Notes: generated from the letters alone by a model not told the origin. Counted from the first letter of the stretch, positions 1 through 7,757 are shown. The stretch is DNA of 33,590 nt from Winogradskyella sp. (GCF_013042245.1 NZ_JABDQL010000059.1:1-33590); one strand, 5' to 3'. Translations and numbers: made by a program.

Positions 1-189
1 AGGGCAGCAAACGATTTGTATTCTAGGGCAGTATCTAAAGTTAGACAGCCTATTGAAGCTCTTTTTGCTTGGCTTATTGAAAAATCAGATATACAGAAAG
101 CGAGTAAGGTTAGATCTACTAAAGGACTGAGTCTACATGTTTATGGACGATTAGCCGCAGCCTTTATAACACTAATATTTAACTCTTGA
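1..189 (+). mobile_element. Transposase, C-terminal fragment (partial at window edge)
   Basis: An open frame enters from the left edge and ends at a TGA at 187-189, giving 62 residues that include VRQPIEALFAWLIEKSDIQ, ASKVRSTKGL and YGRLAAAFI. This resembles the C-terminal end of DDE transposases of IS4-like elements common in Flavobacteriaceae; the exact IS family cannot be fixed from this piece. The 5' part lies outside the window, so it is unknown whether the element is complete. No terminal inverted repeat is visible after the stop: the next bases already read, on the other strand, as a GNAT acetyltransferase gene. The junction is therefore an IS insertion or a later deletion that removed one IS end. 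Confidence 0.72.
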
Positions 190-491
190 TTCGCATTAAT
201 AAGTGCTTCTCCAATACCTTTACCACGATAATTACCTAAAACAAATAGATCATTGAGTAGATACAACTGTTGCATAGAGACTGAAGAAAATAGGTGATAG
301 AGCTGCGTAAAACCGACAGGCTGTTGATTTATGTATGCTATGAATATAACCGAATCTTCCTTTTGTAAGCGTTCATTTAAAAAGTGTCTTACACCATCTA
401 AATCACTTTTCTGCTTATAAAATAAACGATAACCGTCAAATAAAGGTATAAGGTCTTCGAGATAGCTTATGTCTGCTTTGTATATATTCAT
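141..491 (-). pseudogene. GNAT family N-acetyltransferase, C-terminally truncated by the transposase junction
   Basis: The 116-codon frame begins MNIYKADISYLEDLIPLF and reaches the acetyl-CoA binding motif (YRGKGIGEALI, about residues 88-99), as in the GNAT fold. Single-domain GNAT proteins of this type normally run about 140-150 residues, with a further strand and helix after this motif. Here the last roughly 16 codons (141-189) are simply the antisense of the transposase frame, ending ISVIKAAANRP, so the C-terminal part has been lost. The product would lack part of the fold and is probably inactive. The natural substrate cannot be told. Truncation is inferred from family length and from the overlap with transposase sequence. 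Confidence 0.75.
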
Positions 492-540
492 AAAAAAAAT
501 CCGTAATTAAAATTACGAATTTTGATTTGTTTGATTTCTA

Positions 541-1155
541 TTAAGACTTGTTTTTATTTATTTCGTCTTGCAGTTGTCGTCTTACTTTTTGTTCTCTTTC
601 TAGAGCAACGCGACGATGTTCTTCGTACTCTGTTTCTACTTCTTCCAATTTTAATTTAGCTGCTTTAGTATCAGAATTACTGCTATTAAATCGATAAAGA
701 AACAACAACGTTAAGGCTAAAAGACCTGCAATAATGCTCCACAGTAATATGTTGTAGCCACTTTTACTCATTTGCAATGCAAATAAAGACATACTGTCTT
801 TTTCGGCATTAATGTTATCTAATTTTTGCTGTGTATTGGAAAGTTCACTTTTTAGACTTTCTATTTCTTTAGCTTGAGTATCTACTATAGCTTTGGTATC
901 TGCTAGATTTTTGTCTTTAACTTTTAAAGAATCTGTAATACTGGCTTTAAGTTCTGTAAGCCAGTGATATTGTACATTTTTATAAACTTTACCATTGCCT
1001 CTATAAGTGTATGATTTTGATATAACATATTCAAATTGGTTATCAACAGAGCCTTCGTTTCGTTTTAGCTGTTTTTCTTCTTGTGTAACTTGGGAATTCA
1101 TGGTCTGACATAAAACCAGTGATAATACAAATAGAGTTTTGGCTAGGTATTTCAT
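541..1155 (-). CDS. Conserved flavobacterial coiled-coil membrane protein of unknown function
   Basis: The 204-residue protein has an N-terminal signal peptide (about residues 1-21, ending MNSQ), a basic and aromatic stretch (residues 40-65), a long polar helix likely to form a coiled coil (about 70-125), one transmembrane helix (about 134-155, NILLWSIIAGLLALTLLFLY) and a second charged coiled-coil tail rich in E, R and K (163-204). This predicts a single-pass protein with coiled coils on both sides of the inner membrane. I recall homologues labelled tRNA (guanine-N1)-methyltransferase in databases; nothing here supports that, since there is no knotted SPOUT methyltransferase domain. It lies downstream of gap on the same strand but after a probable terminator. 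Confidence 0.7.
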   Translation of the reverse strand: MKYLAKTLFVLSLVLCQTMNSQVTQEEKQLKRNEGSVDNQFEYVISKSYTYRGNGKVYKNVQYHWLTELKASITDSLKVKDKNLADTKAIVDTQAKEIESLKSELSNTQQKLDNINAEKDSMSLFALQMSKSGYNILLWSIIAGLLALTLLFLYRFNSSNSDTKAAKLKLEEVETEYEEHRRVALEREQKVRRQLQDEINKNKS

Positions 1156-1229
1156 TATTAATTTCGGTTAGGTTTAAGATACCTCCAATATAGTAATTTA
1201 AAGAAGTATCTTGTAGTATAAATAAACAA

Positions 1230-1257
1230 ATAGCCCCACAAGAAATTGAGAGGCTAT
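1230..1257 (-). terminator. Probable terminator downstream of the GAPDH gene
   Basis: The arms ATAGCC (1230-1235) and GGCTAT (1252-1257) form a 6-bp stem with a 16-base loop. Read on the minus strand, the stem is followed by TTTGTTTATTT. It sits 40 bases beyond the gap stop codon. The stem is short and the loop long, so this is a moderate call. Confidence 0.4.
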
Positions 1258-1296
1258 GTATATACGTTTGTATCTGTGTTTTTGGATGACGTGATT

Positions 1297-2745
1297 CTAA
1301 TAATAGGTGTAACGTCTTACTTTAGAAATGTATTTGGCAAGTCTAATAACTTGATGACTATAACCATATTCGTTATCATACCAGATATATAGTACCGCAT
1401 TTTTACCATCAGCTCTAACAATAGTGGCTTTGCTATCATAGATTGAAGGTGCAGAGCTACCAACTATATCACTAGAAACAAGCTCATCACTCATTTCATA
1501 TTTTATCTGTTCGACCAAGTCACCTTCAAGTGCATATTTCTTCATTAAAGAATTCATTGCGTCAACAGATGTTTTTCTGTCTAAGTCTAAATTTAAAATA
1601 GCTAGAGAGCCATTTGGTACAGGCACTCTAATTGCATTAGACGTTAGTTTGCCTTCTAAAGACGGTAATGCTTTACTGACTGCTTTTCCGGCACCAGTTT
1701 CTGTAATAACCATATTTAATCCTGCGGCACGACCTCTTCTGTATTTTTTATGAAAATTATCTACTAAGTTTTGGTCGTTTGTGTATGCGTGTATCGTTTC
1801 TAAATGACCAGATGTAACACCGTAAGAATCTTCAATAGCTTTTAAAATAGGTGTTATGGCATTTGTTGTACACGATGCAGCAGAAAAGATATCTACATTA
1901 TCAGGGTTGTGTTCTAAATGGTTTACACCATGTACAATATTTGGGATACCTTTTCCTGGAGCAGTTAGTAAAATTTTTTCAGCACCTTTTGCTTTTAAAT
2001 GTCTACTCAGCGCTTCTTTGTCTCTAAAAGCACCAGTATTATCAATAACTAAAGCATCGTTAATACCATACTTTGTGTAATCTATTTCTTCTGGTCCATT
2101 TGCCGAAATTATATTTACAGTTGTACCGTTAATCACCAAAGCTTCGTTTTCTACGTCAATGGATACTGTACCACTAAAGTCACCGTGTACAGAATCATTT
2201 CTTAATAATGATGCCCTTTTTTCTAAAACTGTAACATCAATTGCACCACGTGTTACAATAGCTCTTAAGCGCATTTGACTACCTTTTCCGGTTTTAGTCA
2301 TTAATTCTCTGGCTACTAAACGTCCAATACGACCAAATCCATAAAGCACAACGTCTTTTGGTTTAATGCCATTATTATCTTCTGCATTCTTAAGTTTGTT
2401 AGCCGTAAAACTCAATGCATCACTGAATTTTTCGTCCTCTAAATGATACTCGTAAGTTAATTTACCGATATCTAGTTTAGCTGGTGGTAAATTTAACTGA
2501 TTGATAGCTTTTGCAATCTCAACTGAATCAAAGATTGAAATTGGTTTCTGAACAAACTCGCCAGCATATTCATGTAAGTTTAAGATATCACTGACAGTTC
2601 TGTCGATTAGTGGGTTTCTGAAAATTACCAATTCGATTGACTTGTCGTACCATAAATCGTTAAGAATTTTTATAAATTCTACTGTAGCGCGACGTCTGTC
2701 TGCTTGAAAGGCTAATTCTTTTTCGTAAGTGTCTTTTACGGGCAT
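1297..2745 (-). CDS. gap: Glyceraldehyde-3-phosphate dehydrogenase, long Bacteroidota form
   Basis: It catalyses the NAD(P)-dependent, phosphate-requiring oxidation of glyceraldehyde 3-phosphate to 1,3-bisphosphoglycerate in cytosolic glycolysis and gluconeogenesis. From the ATG at 2745 the protein has 482 residues; an upstream in-frame TTG at 2790 would add 15 unlikely residues. The nucleotide-binding motif YGFGRIGR is at about 135-142, the catalytic cysteine at 292 (SCTTNA) and the activating histidine at 319 (HAYTNDQ), followed by the C-terminal WYDNEYGYS motif. About 130 residues precede the Rossmann fold, against almost none in the classical 335-residue enzyme; this extension is typical of the long form in Bacteroidota. 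It appears to be transcribed alone from the -7 box at 2816-2823. Confidence 0.95.
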   Translation of the reverse strand: MPVKDTYEKELAFQADRRRATVEFIKILNDLWYDKSIELVIFRNPLIDRTVSDILNLHEYAGEFVQKPISIFDSVEIAKAINQLNLPPAKLDIGKLTYEYHLEDEKFSDALSFTANKLKNAEDNNGIKPKDVVLYGFGRIGRLVARELMTKTGKGSQMRLRAIVTRGAIDVTVLEKRASLLRNDSVHGDFSGTVSIDVENEALVINGTTVNIISANGPEEIDYTKYGINDALVIDNTGAFRDKEALSRHLKAKGAEKILLTAPGKGIPNIVHGVNHLEHNPDNVDIFSAASCTTNAITPILKAIEDSYGVTSGHLETIHAYTNDQNLVDNFHKKYRRGRAAGLNMVITETGAGKAVSKALPSLEGKLTSNAIRVPVPNGSLAILNLDLDRKTSVDAMNSLMKKYALEGDLVEQIKYEMSDELVSSDIVGSSAPSIYDSKATIVRADGKNAVLYIWYDNEYGYSHQVIRLAKYISKVRRYTYY

Positions 2746-2815
2746 TGTGTTGTGTGTTATTTGTTTTTTATTTAAAAGATTTGAAATCAATAAAAACTGT
2801 TTTCAAAATTTTCGG

Positions 2816-2823
2816 CAAAAATA
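2816..2823 (-). promoter_or_regulatory. Bacteroidota -7 promoter box upstream of gap
   Basis: The minus strand reads TATTTTTG, which matches the TAnnTTTG consensus of the main Bacteroidota sigma factor. It lies 70 bases upstream of the chosen gap start, which predicts a leader of roughly 60-65 nt. No convincing -33 TTTG is seen. Confidence 0.5.
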
Positions 2824-2865
2824 CTATATTTCAAACGTTTTCGTAGCTTGTTTTTATAAAAATAA

Positions 2866-2898
2866 AAACCCTTCAGAATATTCACTTTTGAAGGGTTT
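2866..2898 (-). terminator. Rho-independent terminator of the HtrA protease gene
   Basis: A perfect 10-bp stem, AAACCCTTCA (2866-2875) with TGAAGGGTTT (2889-2898), encloses a 13-base loop. On the minus strand it is followed by a T-rich run (TTTTTATTTTTATAA). It lies 25 bases after the protease stop and separates that gene from the gap promoter. Confidence 0.8.
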
Positions 2899-2922
2899 AT
2901 TTTGTTGGGTTTGTAAGATGAT

Positions 2923-4338
2923 TTATCTAAAAAGTATTTCTTTTTTTTCTAAACTACCATCTAAGAATTCTAATTTATTTAAATTTTTAAAAAAGTCCTC
3001 GTCGTTATACTGTTCTTTTAATGCATTAATATCTTCTATCGATTCAACTTTAATGTCGTTGATTGCTGTAATCACATAGCCTTCTCTTAGACCAACTTTA
3101 TTATAAAAATAAGGGTTTCTGTTTTGGCTAATTACGACGCCTTTTTCTAATTCAGGGTATTTTTGTTTTGCTTTTAGCGGAATATCTCTAAGCTGCATAT
3201 TCATAAACTCAACGTACAAATCCTCTTTTTTTGTTAATGTTACAGATATATTTCTAACATCGTTTCCTCGTAAAACTTCGACATTAACAACATCATTTGG
3301 GCTTTTAGTTTTTAAGTAACCACTTAAGTCCGAAAACTTATTAATTTCAACATTGTCGAGTTTTCTAATAATATCTCCTTCGGATATCCCAGCTAAATCT
3401 GCTCCAGATTTTTCCTCTATGCCACTAACATAGAACCCTTCAGTAATATCGACTTCAAGCTCTTCTGCAGCTTCACTATTTAATGCCAAGCCTGTAACTC
3501 CTAAAATTCCATTTTGCACATCACCAAACTCCATAATATCTTCAACAATCTTACGAGCAATATTACTTGGTACTGCAAAAGAATAACCTACATAAGACCC
3601 TGTCTGAGATGAGATAGCGGTATTAATACCAACCAGCTCGCCATTGACATTGACCAATGCGCCACCAGAATTACCTGGGTTAACCGCTGCATCTGTTTGT
3701 ATAAAAGATTGTCCTCCAGATAAATCTCTAGATTTTGCACTGATAATTCCTGCAGTTACTGTCGAAGTTAAATTAAAAGGGTTTCCTACAGCCAAAACCC
3801 ATTCGCCAATTTGTGTAGCATCAGAATCTCCAAAGGTTACAAACGGTAATTGGTCTTCAGTATCTATTTTTAAAAGTGCAATATCATTTTTGGTGTCAGT
3901 ACCTACCAATTCGGCCATATAGGTTTTATTATCATTTAGGGTAATTGAAATCTCAACGGCACCTTTAATTACATGATTATTAGTAATGATATGCCCATCA
4001 GGTGATATAATAACACCAGAACCTGCGCCAGCAAGTTGTTTACGTTCAACTTGTCTATTACTAAAAATATCTCCCCAAGTTTGAGGTCTTCTGTTAATCT
4101 GAGTGTTTTTTACGTGTACAACAGCGTCTATTGTTTTGTTAGCAGCTGTAATTAAATCTGGTCGCTCAGTATTAGTTAATAATGTGTTGCTTGTAGATGT
4201 TGGCACATAAACTGGCAATTGAGTTTTTTCGTCTTTAGCGATTTGGATATGGTCTTTTTCAACAAATAGTTTATAACCGCCAAGGGTTAACAGACCACCT
4301 AATGCCGAAACACATACTAATGTCAAAATCTTCTTCAT
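2923..4338 (-). CDS. HtrA/Do-type periplasmic serine protease (DegP/DegQ family)
   Basis: This is a periplasmic protease and chaperone that removes misfolded envelope proteins. The 471-residue protein starts with a hydrophobic signal or anchor (about residues 4-25). A trypsin-like domain follows with the full catalytic triad: His122 (TNNHV), Asp152 (NDIALLK) and Ser224 (NPGNSGGAL). A first PDZ domain occupies about residues 270-365 and a second about 375-460 (GVVISQ, AGISEGDIIRKLDN-type carboxylate-binding loops). The length and the two PDZ domains match DegP/DegQ rather than the one-PDZ DegS. It is monocistronic, with a strong terminator downstream. Its upstream region carries the GTGTTAA-N6-GTTAAA repeat also found before the histidine kinase at 32240, consistent with envelope-stress control (inference). 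Confidence 0.93.
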   Translation of the reverse strand: MKKILTLVCVSALGGLLTLGGYKLFVEKDHIQIAKDEKTQLPVYVPTSTSNTLLTNTERPDLITAANKTIDAVVHVKNTQINRRPQTWGDIFSNRQVERKQLAGAGSGVIISPDGHIITNNHVIKGAVEISITLNDNKTYMAELVGTDTKNDIALLKIDTEDQLPFVTFGDSDATQIGEWVLAVGNPFNLTSTVTAGIISAKSRDLSGGQSFIQTDAAVNPGNSGGALVNVNGELVGINTAISSQTGSYVGYSFAVPSNIARKIVEDIMEFGDVQNGILGVTGLALNSEAAEELEVDITEGFYVSGIEEKSGADLAGISEGDIIRKLDNVEINKFSDLSGYLKTKSPNDVVNVEVLRGNDVRNISVTLTKKEDLYVEFMNMQLRDIPLKAKQKYPELEKGVVISQNRNPYFYNKVGLREGYVITAINDIKVESIEDINALKEQYNDEDFFKNLNKLEFLDGSLEKKEILFR

Positions 4339-4405
4339 TTTTTTCAGTTTTAAGTTCTACTATCTAACGTTTAAATTTATATAATTATTGATTTTCAAAT
4401 TCAAC

Positions 4406-4424
4406 TTTAACTATGATTTAACAC
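4406..4424 (-). promoter_or_regulatory. Candidate response-regulator site (GTGTTAA-N6-GTTAAA) in the htrA/dapF divergent region
   Basis: On the minus strand the sequence reads GTGTTAA, six bases, then GTTAAA. The GTTAA half-sites are in direct repeat with an 11-bp period, the arrangement bound by OmpR/PhoB-family dimers. The identical split motif occurs at 32182-32200 before the sensor kinase. It is 67 bases upstream of the htrA start and 23 bases upstream of the dapF -7 box, so either gene could be the target. An additional inverted half-site GTTAAA lies at 4429-4434. Confidence 0.45.
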
Positions 4425-4447
4425 CACAGTTAAAGGTGTTTTATTCT

Positions 4448-4455
4448 TATATTTG
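4448..4455 (+). promoter_or_regulatory. -7 promoter box of dapF
   Basis: TATATTTG matches TAnnTTTG and ends 9 bases before the ATG at 4465. The transcript would start almost at the start codon. It overlaps the TTG codon at 4453, which argues against translation beginning there. Confidence 0.6.
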
Positions 4456-4464
4456 TCAGTAATT

Positions 4465-5247
4465 ATGACAATGAATTTTTATAAATATCAAGGAACAGGC
4501 AATGACTTTATTATAATAGATAATAGGTCGTTATTGTTTGATAAAACTAACGGCAAAAATATTGCCAAACTTTGCGACCGACGTTTTGGCATTGGAGCGG
4601 ATGGATTAATTTTATTAGAAAATCATCCTGATGTAGATTTTAGAATGGTCTATTATAATGCAGATGGTAACGAGAGCAGCATGTGTGGTAATGGCGGTCG
4701 TTGTATAACAGCTTTTGCTAAGTTTCTGGGTGTAATTGATAGTACCACTACTTTCGAAGCCATAGATGGAATGCATAAAGCTCAAGTAAACGAAAGCAAA
4801 GTTAGTCTACAAATGAAAGATGTTTCTAATATCGAAACCTTTGAAACTCACTCTTTTTTAGATACGGGTTCTCCACATCATGTGCAACTAGTCAATAATT
4901 TAAAAGATTTTGATGTTAAAACTAATGGCGAGAAATTACGATACGGTTCACCTTATAAAGAAGCGGGTTCTAATATTAATTTTGTTAATCAAATTTCGGA
5001 CAGCAAATTTGCCGTAAGAACATATGAGCGTGGCGTTGAAGATGAAACATTGTCTTGTGGTACTGGTGTGACTGCAGTAGCAATCGCAATGCACAAAACT
5101 GGAAAAACTAACTCAAAAAAGATTACTCTAGAGACAGAAGGTGGCGAATTAAAGATTGCTTTTGAGGTGTCTGAAAATGGTAATTATCATAATATTTGGC
5201 TTATTGGACCAGCTACACAAGTATTTAAAGGTGAAACTTCATGGTAA
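4465..5247 (+). CDS. dapF: Diaminopimelate epimerase
   Basis: It converts LL-2,6-diaminopimelate to the meso form in the cytosol, supplying lysine and peptidoglycan precursors. From the ATG at 4465 the protein has 260 residues and starts MTMNFYKYQGTGNDF, which fits the usual flavobacterial start; the upstream TTG at 4453 lies inside the promoter box. The two catalytic cysteines are both present: Cys74 in SSMCGNGGRC and Cys198 in LSCGTGVTA. The PLP-independent two-lobed epimerase fold is complete. It overlaps the following GNAT gene by 7 bases and leads a run that includes mltG, so the cluster has a cell-wall theme. The pathway partner dapA is in the same window at 22705. Confidence 0.96.
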   Translation: MTMNFYKYQGTGNDFIIIDNRSLLFDKTNGKNIAKLCDRRFGIGADGLILLENHPDVDFRMVYYNADGNESSMCGNGGRCITAFAKFLGVIDSTTTFEAIDGMHKAQVNESKVSLQMKDVSNIETFETHSFLDTGSPHHVQLVNNLKDFDVKTNGEKLRYGSPYKEAGSNINFVNQISDSKFAVRTYERGVEDETLSCGTGVTAVAIAMHKTGKTNSKKITLETEGGELKIAFEVSENGNYHNIWLIGPATQVFKGETSW

Positions 5248-5765
5248 CTCTAAAGGGTAAACATATATATCTTAGAGCACTGGAACCAGAAGATTTAGAT
5301 TTTATCTACACTATTGAAAATGACGAAAACATTTGGCACTTAAGCCATACGCAAACACCGTATTCTCGTTTTTTGATTAAACAATATCTCGAAAATGCAC
5401 ATCAAGATATTTATGAAGCCAAACAATTACGTTTAGTCATCTCAGACTACGATGATAAAGCTTTAGGATTGATAGACATTTTTGATTTTGACTTTAAGAA
5501 CAAAAGAGCAGGAGTGGGCATTGTTATTACTAATCCAGAAAATAGAGGGAAAGGAATTGGTAGAGAAGCACTTGAACTTTTGGTTAATTATTGTTTTTCA
5601 AAATTAGACCTACATCAACTGTATTGTAATATCTCTGAAGAGAATACCATGAGTTTCCAGTTATTTGAAGGTATTGGTTTCAAAAAAGTAGGACTAAAAA
5701 AAGATTGGAATTTTACTAACGAAGGTTTTAATAATGAATATTTCCTTCAACTTATAAAAGATTAA
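5241..5765 (+). CDS. GNAT N-acetyltransferase, RimJ/RimL or SpeG-like
   Basis: The 174-residue protein begins MVTLKGKHIYLRALEPEDL, the typical start of the Acetyltransf_3 group that contains RimJ/RimL ribosomal-protein and SpeG-type spermidine acetyltransferases. The acetyl-CoA pyrophosphate-binding loop is NRGKGIGREA (about residues 100-109), and the C-terminal half has the usual SFQLFEGIGFKKVG strand-helix. It overlaps dapF by 7 bases and ends 1 base before mltG, so the three are probably translated from one message. The substrate cannot be predicted; the position between two cell-wall genes looks conserved but is no proof of a cell-wall role. Confidence 0.88.
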   Translation: MVTLKGKHIYLRALEPEDLDFIYTIENDENIWHLSHTQTPYSRFLIKQYLENAHQDIYEAKQLRLVISDYDDKALGLIDIFDFDFKNKRAGVGIVITNPENRGKGIGREALELLVNYCFSKLDLHQLYCNISEENTMSFQLFEGIGFKKVGLKKDWNFTNEGFNNEYFLQLIKD

Positions 5766-5766
5766 A

Positions 5767-6810
5767 ATGTACATAAAAAAAATACTTTGGGCAATTGCAT
5801 TAATTGGTTTGGTCGTTTTTGGAGCCATAGCTTTTTATTTCTACAATGCAATGTTTAGCCCAAACACAAAATTTGAAGAAAATGTCAAATACATTTTTGT
5901 TTCTGAGGACGACACTTATTCTGACGTTCGTGAGCAATTAATACCACTTCTCGATGATATTGATGGTTTTGATGCATTAGCCAAACAAAAAAAATATATT
6001 TCTAATATAAAATCAGGAAAGTACCAGATAAAAAATGGGATGAATAATAACGAGATTATTAATTCCATTCGCAGTAATAGTATTCCGGTAAAACTGTCTT
6101 TTAATAATCAGAATTCTCTAGAGGCTTTAGCGGGAAGAATTGCAGTGCAAATTGATGCAGATAGTTTAAGTTTATTAAAAGCGATGTATAATCCAGACTT
6201 TTTAGAGAAAGCAGGTCTTAAAGAGGAAACAGTTTTAGGTATGTACTTGCCAAACAGTTATCAAGTGTTTTGGGATATTTCAGCTGATGATTTTGTAAAC
6301 AGAATGTATAAAGAATACAATAAATTTTGGAATACTGATAGAGAAGCAAAAGCTAAAGTACTTGGTTTTTCTAGAGATGAGGTCATGGCTTTAGCATCAA
6401 TTGTTTATGAAGAGTCCAAACAGAAAACAGAGCAACCCCGAGTTGCAGGTGTTTATATTAATCGTTTAAAAATCGGTATGCCGCTGCAAGCTGATCCAAC
6501 ATTAAAGTTTGCAGCCTACAAGTTACCTAAGTATAAAAACACAGTCATAAGACGTATACTTAATGTGCATAAAGAAATTGATTCACCATACAATACCTAT
6601 AAATACGCAGGTTTACCACCTGGATTGGTCACTATGCCTGATTTATCAGCCATTGATGCAGTTTTAAATTATGAAAAGCATAATTATCTGTATTTTGCTG
6701 CCGATCCAAAAAGGATTGGCTATCATCGGTTTGCAAAATCTTTGAGCCAGCATAACAATAATGCACGTGCTTATCATAAATACTTAGACAAACAAGGTAT
6801 TAGAAAGTAG
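5767..6810 (+). CDS. mltG: Endolytic murein transglycosylase MltG (YceG-like)
   Basis: This inner-membrane enzyme cleaves nascent glycan strands and so terminates peptidoglycan polymerisation. The 347-residue protein has one N-terminal transmembrane helix (about residues 7-28), then the LysM-like subdomain, then the YceG catalytic domain. The motif ALASIVYEESK (about 208-218) aligns with the E. coli ASIVEKET segment, placing the catalytic glutamate at about residue 216. The downstream signatures GVYINRLKIGMPLQADPT and YAGLPPGLVTMP are intact. It begins 1 base after the GNAT stop codon. It is followed by a decayed DUF2279 gene and then another predicted peptidoglycan-active protein. Confidence 0.95.
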   Translation: MYIKKILWAIALIGLVVFGAIAFYFYNAMFSPNTKFEENVKYIFVSEDDTYSDVREQLIPLLDDIDGFDALAKQKKYISNIKSGKYQIKNGMNNNEIINSIRSNSIPVKLSFNNQNSLEALAGRIAVQIDADSLSLLKAMYNPDFLEKAGLKEETVLGMYLPNSYQVFWDISADDFVNRMYKEYNKFWNTDREAKAKVLGFSRDEVMALASIVYEESKQKTEQPRVAGVYINRLKIGMPLQADPTLKFAAYKLPKYKNTVIRRILNVHKEIDSPYNTYKYAGLPPGLVTMPDLSAIDAVLNYEKHNYLYFAADPKRIGYHRFAKSLSQHNNNARAYHKYLDKQGIRK

Positions 6811-6813
6811 TAA

Positions 6814-7715
6814 TTGAGAAAATTCGTAATTCTTATATCGATTTGTAGTTGTCTTTTATCCTTTGGGCAATCAAAAATCAATCTCTTTTTAAAACCCAGC
6901 GATACTTTAAACAAGTCAAGGCGTAATACTTTGGTTATTTCGCAGTCGTCATTGGCAGCTTTGACTCTAGTAGGTCTAGACCAACTATGGTATGCGGACT
7001 ATGAACGCTCAAAATTTAGAACAACTAATGATAATAGTCAGTGGTTACAAATGGATAAGCTGGGTCACGATTACGCATCATATCAATTAGGACAACTAGG
7101 AGCAGAGTCATTAAATTGGGCAGGTGTTTCAGAAAAAGACCAGCTCATTTATGGCGGATGCCTAGTTTTTTCATTTTTAACAGCCATTGAGATTTTTGAT
7201 GATTTTTCAAAAGAATGGGGTTTTTCTTGGCGAGATATGTAGGCTAATGCTGGCGGAACTAGATTATAAGTTGGACAAGAATTACTATGGAAAGAACAAG
7301 ATATAGCATTAAAATATTCATTTAGTAGAACCAATTTTGCACCTTTAAATTTAAACAAACTCGGAAGCAGTTTGATAGAAGAATTTCTTAAAGATTATTA
7401 TGCTCTCAAACTATTGGTTAAGTGTTATCCTTAATTCTTTTTAAAAAACTGATTTTATTCGCAATTGGCTAAACCTTGCAGTAGGATGTAGCGCAAATGG
7501 AATGCTTACCGGAAAAGACGATAATTTATTGTTTCGAAATCAAGACAGATACAGACAATTTTATTTAAGTTTTGACGTCGATTTAATACGAATAAAAACA
7601 AATTCTAACCTGCTAAAAACGCTTTTTTAGCGTTTTCAATACCATTAAGATGCCAATGCCGACATTGGAGTTTAACGGAAAAAATGCCGCAAAAGCCTAT
7701 TATATCTATTTTTAA
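6814..7715 (+). pseudogene. Decayed DUF2279 (YfiM-like) gene with nonsense and frameshift mutations
   Basis: A TTG at 6814, 3 bases after the mltG stop, opens a frame with a signal peptide (MRKFVILISICSCLLSFGQ) and conserved blocks such as DKLGHDYASYQLG and KEWGFSWRDM typical of DUF2279. It hits TAG at 7240-7242, but homology continues in the same frame (ANAGGT) through a second stop, TAA at 7267-7269, then VGQELLWKEQ and SFSRTNFAPLNLNKLGSS. It shifts frame near 7400 (NYWLSVILNSF), again at the A6 run near 7443 (NWLNLAVG, NQDRYRQFYLSFDVDL), and again at the T6 run at 7623-7628 (SVFNTIKMPMPTLEF), ending at 7713-7715 with a YIYF tail. At least five disabling changes are present, so this is a genuine pseudogene rather than one sequencing error. 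Confidence 0.88.
7616..7636 (+). terminator. Possible hairpin within the pseudogene tail
   Basis: AAAACGCT (7616-7623) and AGCGTTTT (7629-7636) form a perfect 8-bp stem with a 5-base T loop, ending in a short T run. It coincides with the last frameshift of the decayed DUF2279 gene. It may end transcripts reading through from mltG, but no long U-tract follows. Confidence 0.3.
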
Positions 7716-7757
7716 TCGAGTTTAAAGTCTTAGTTTTAGGCATTGTTTATATTGTTG

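Noticed and set aside
1176-1212. Inverted repeat AAGATACCTC/GAAGTATCTT upstream of the coiled-coil protein gene
   Set aside because: It has mismatches and no T-tract or neighbouring function; may be a leader hairpin but cannot be distinguished from chance.
1856-3079. Plus-strand open frames opposite gap and htrA (for example 1856-2080, 2729-3079, 3644-3922)
   Set aside because: They are antisense shadows of well-recognised genes or run across the gap promoter and htrA terminator, with no recognisable protein features.
4417-4440. Inverted repeats TTTAAC/GTTAAA and AACACC/GGTGTT before dapF, considered as a separate operator or terminator
   Set aside because: Short arms that overlap the 11-bp direct repeat; no T-tract. 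Treated as part of the htrA/dapF control region rather than a separate feature.
7149-7358. Minus-strand open frame of 69 codons
   Set aside because: It lies opposite the decayed DUF2279 gene, where the plus strand carries the homology; no motif or promoter supports it.
7743-7757. TTG triplets 12 bases upstream of several -7 boxes (7743, 19649, 28643), considered as -33 elements
   Set aside because: The expected distance between -33 TTTG and the -7 box is about 19-21 bases; the same spacing is absent from the other promoters.
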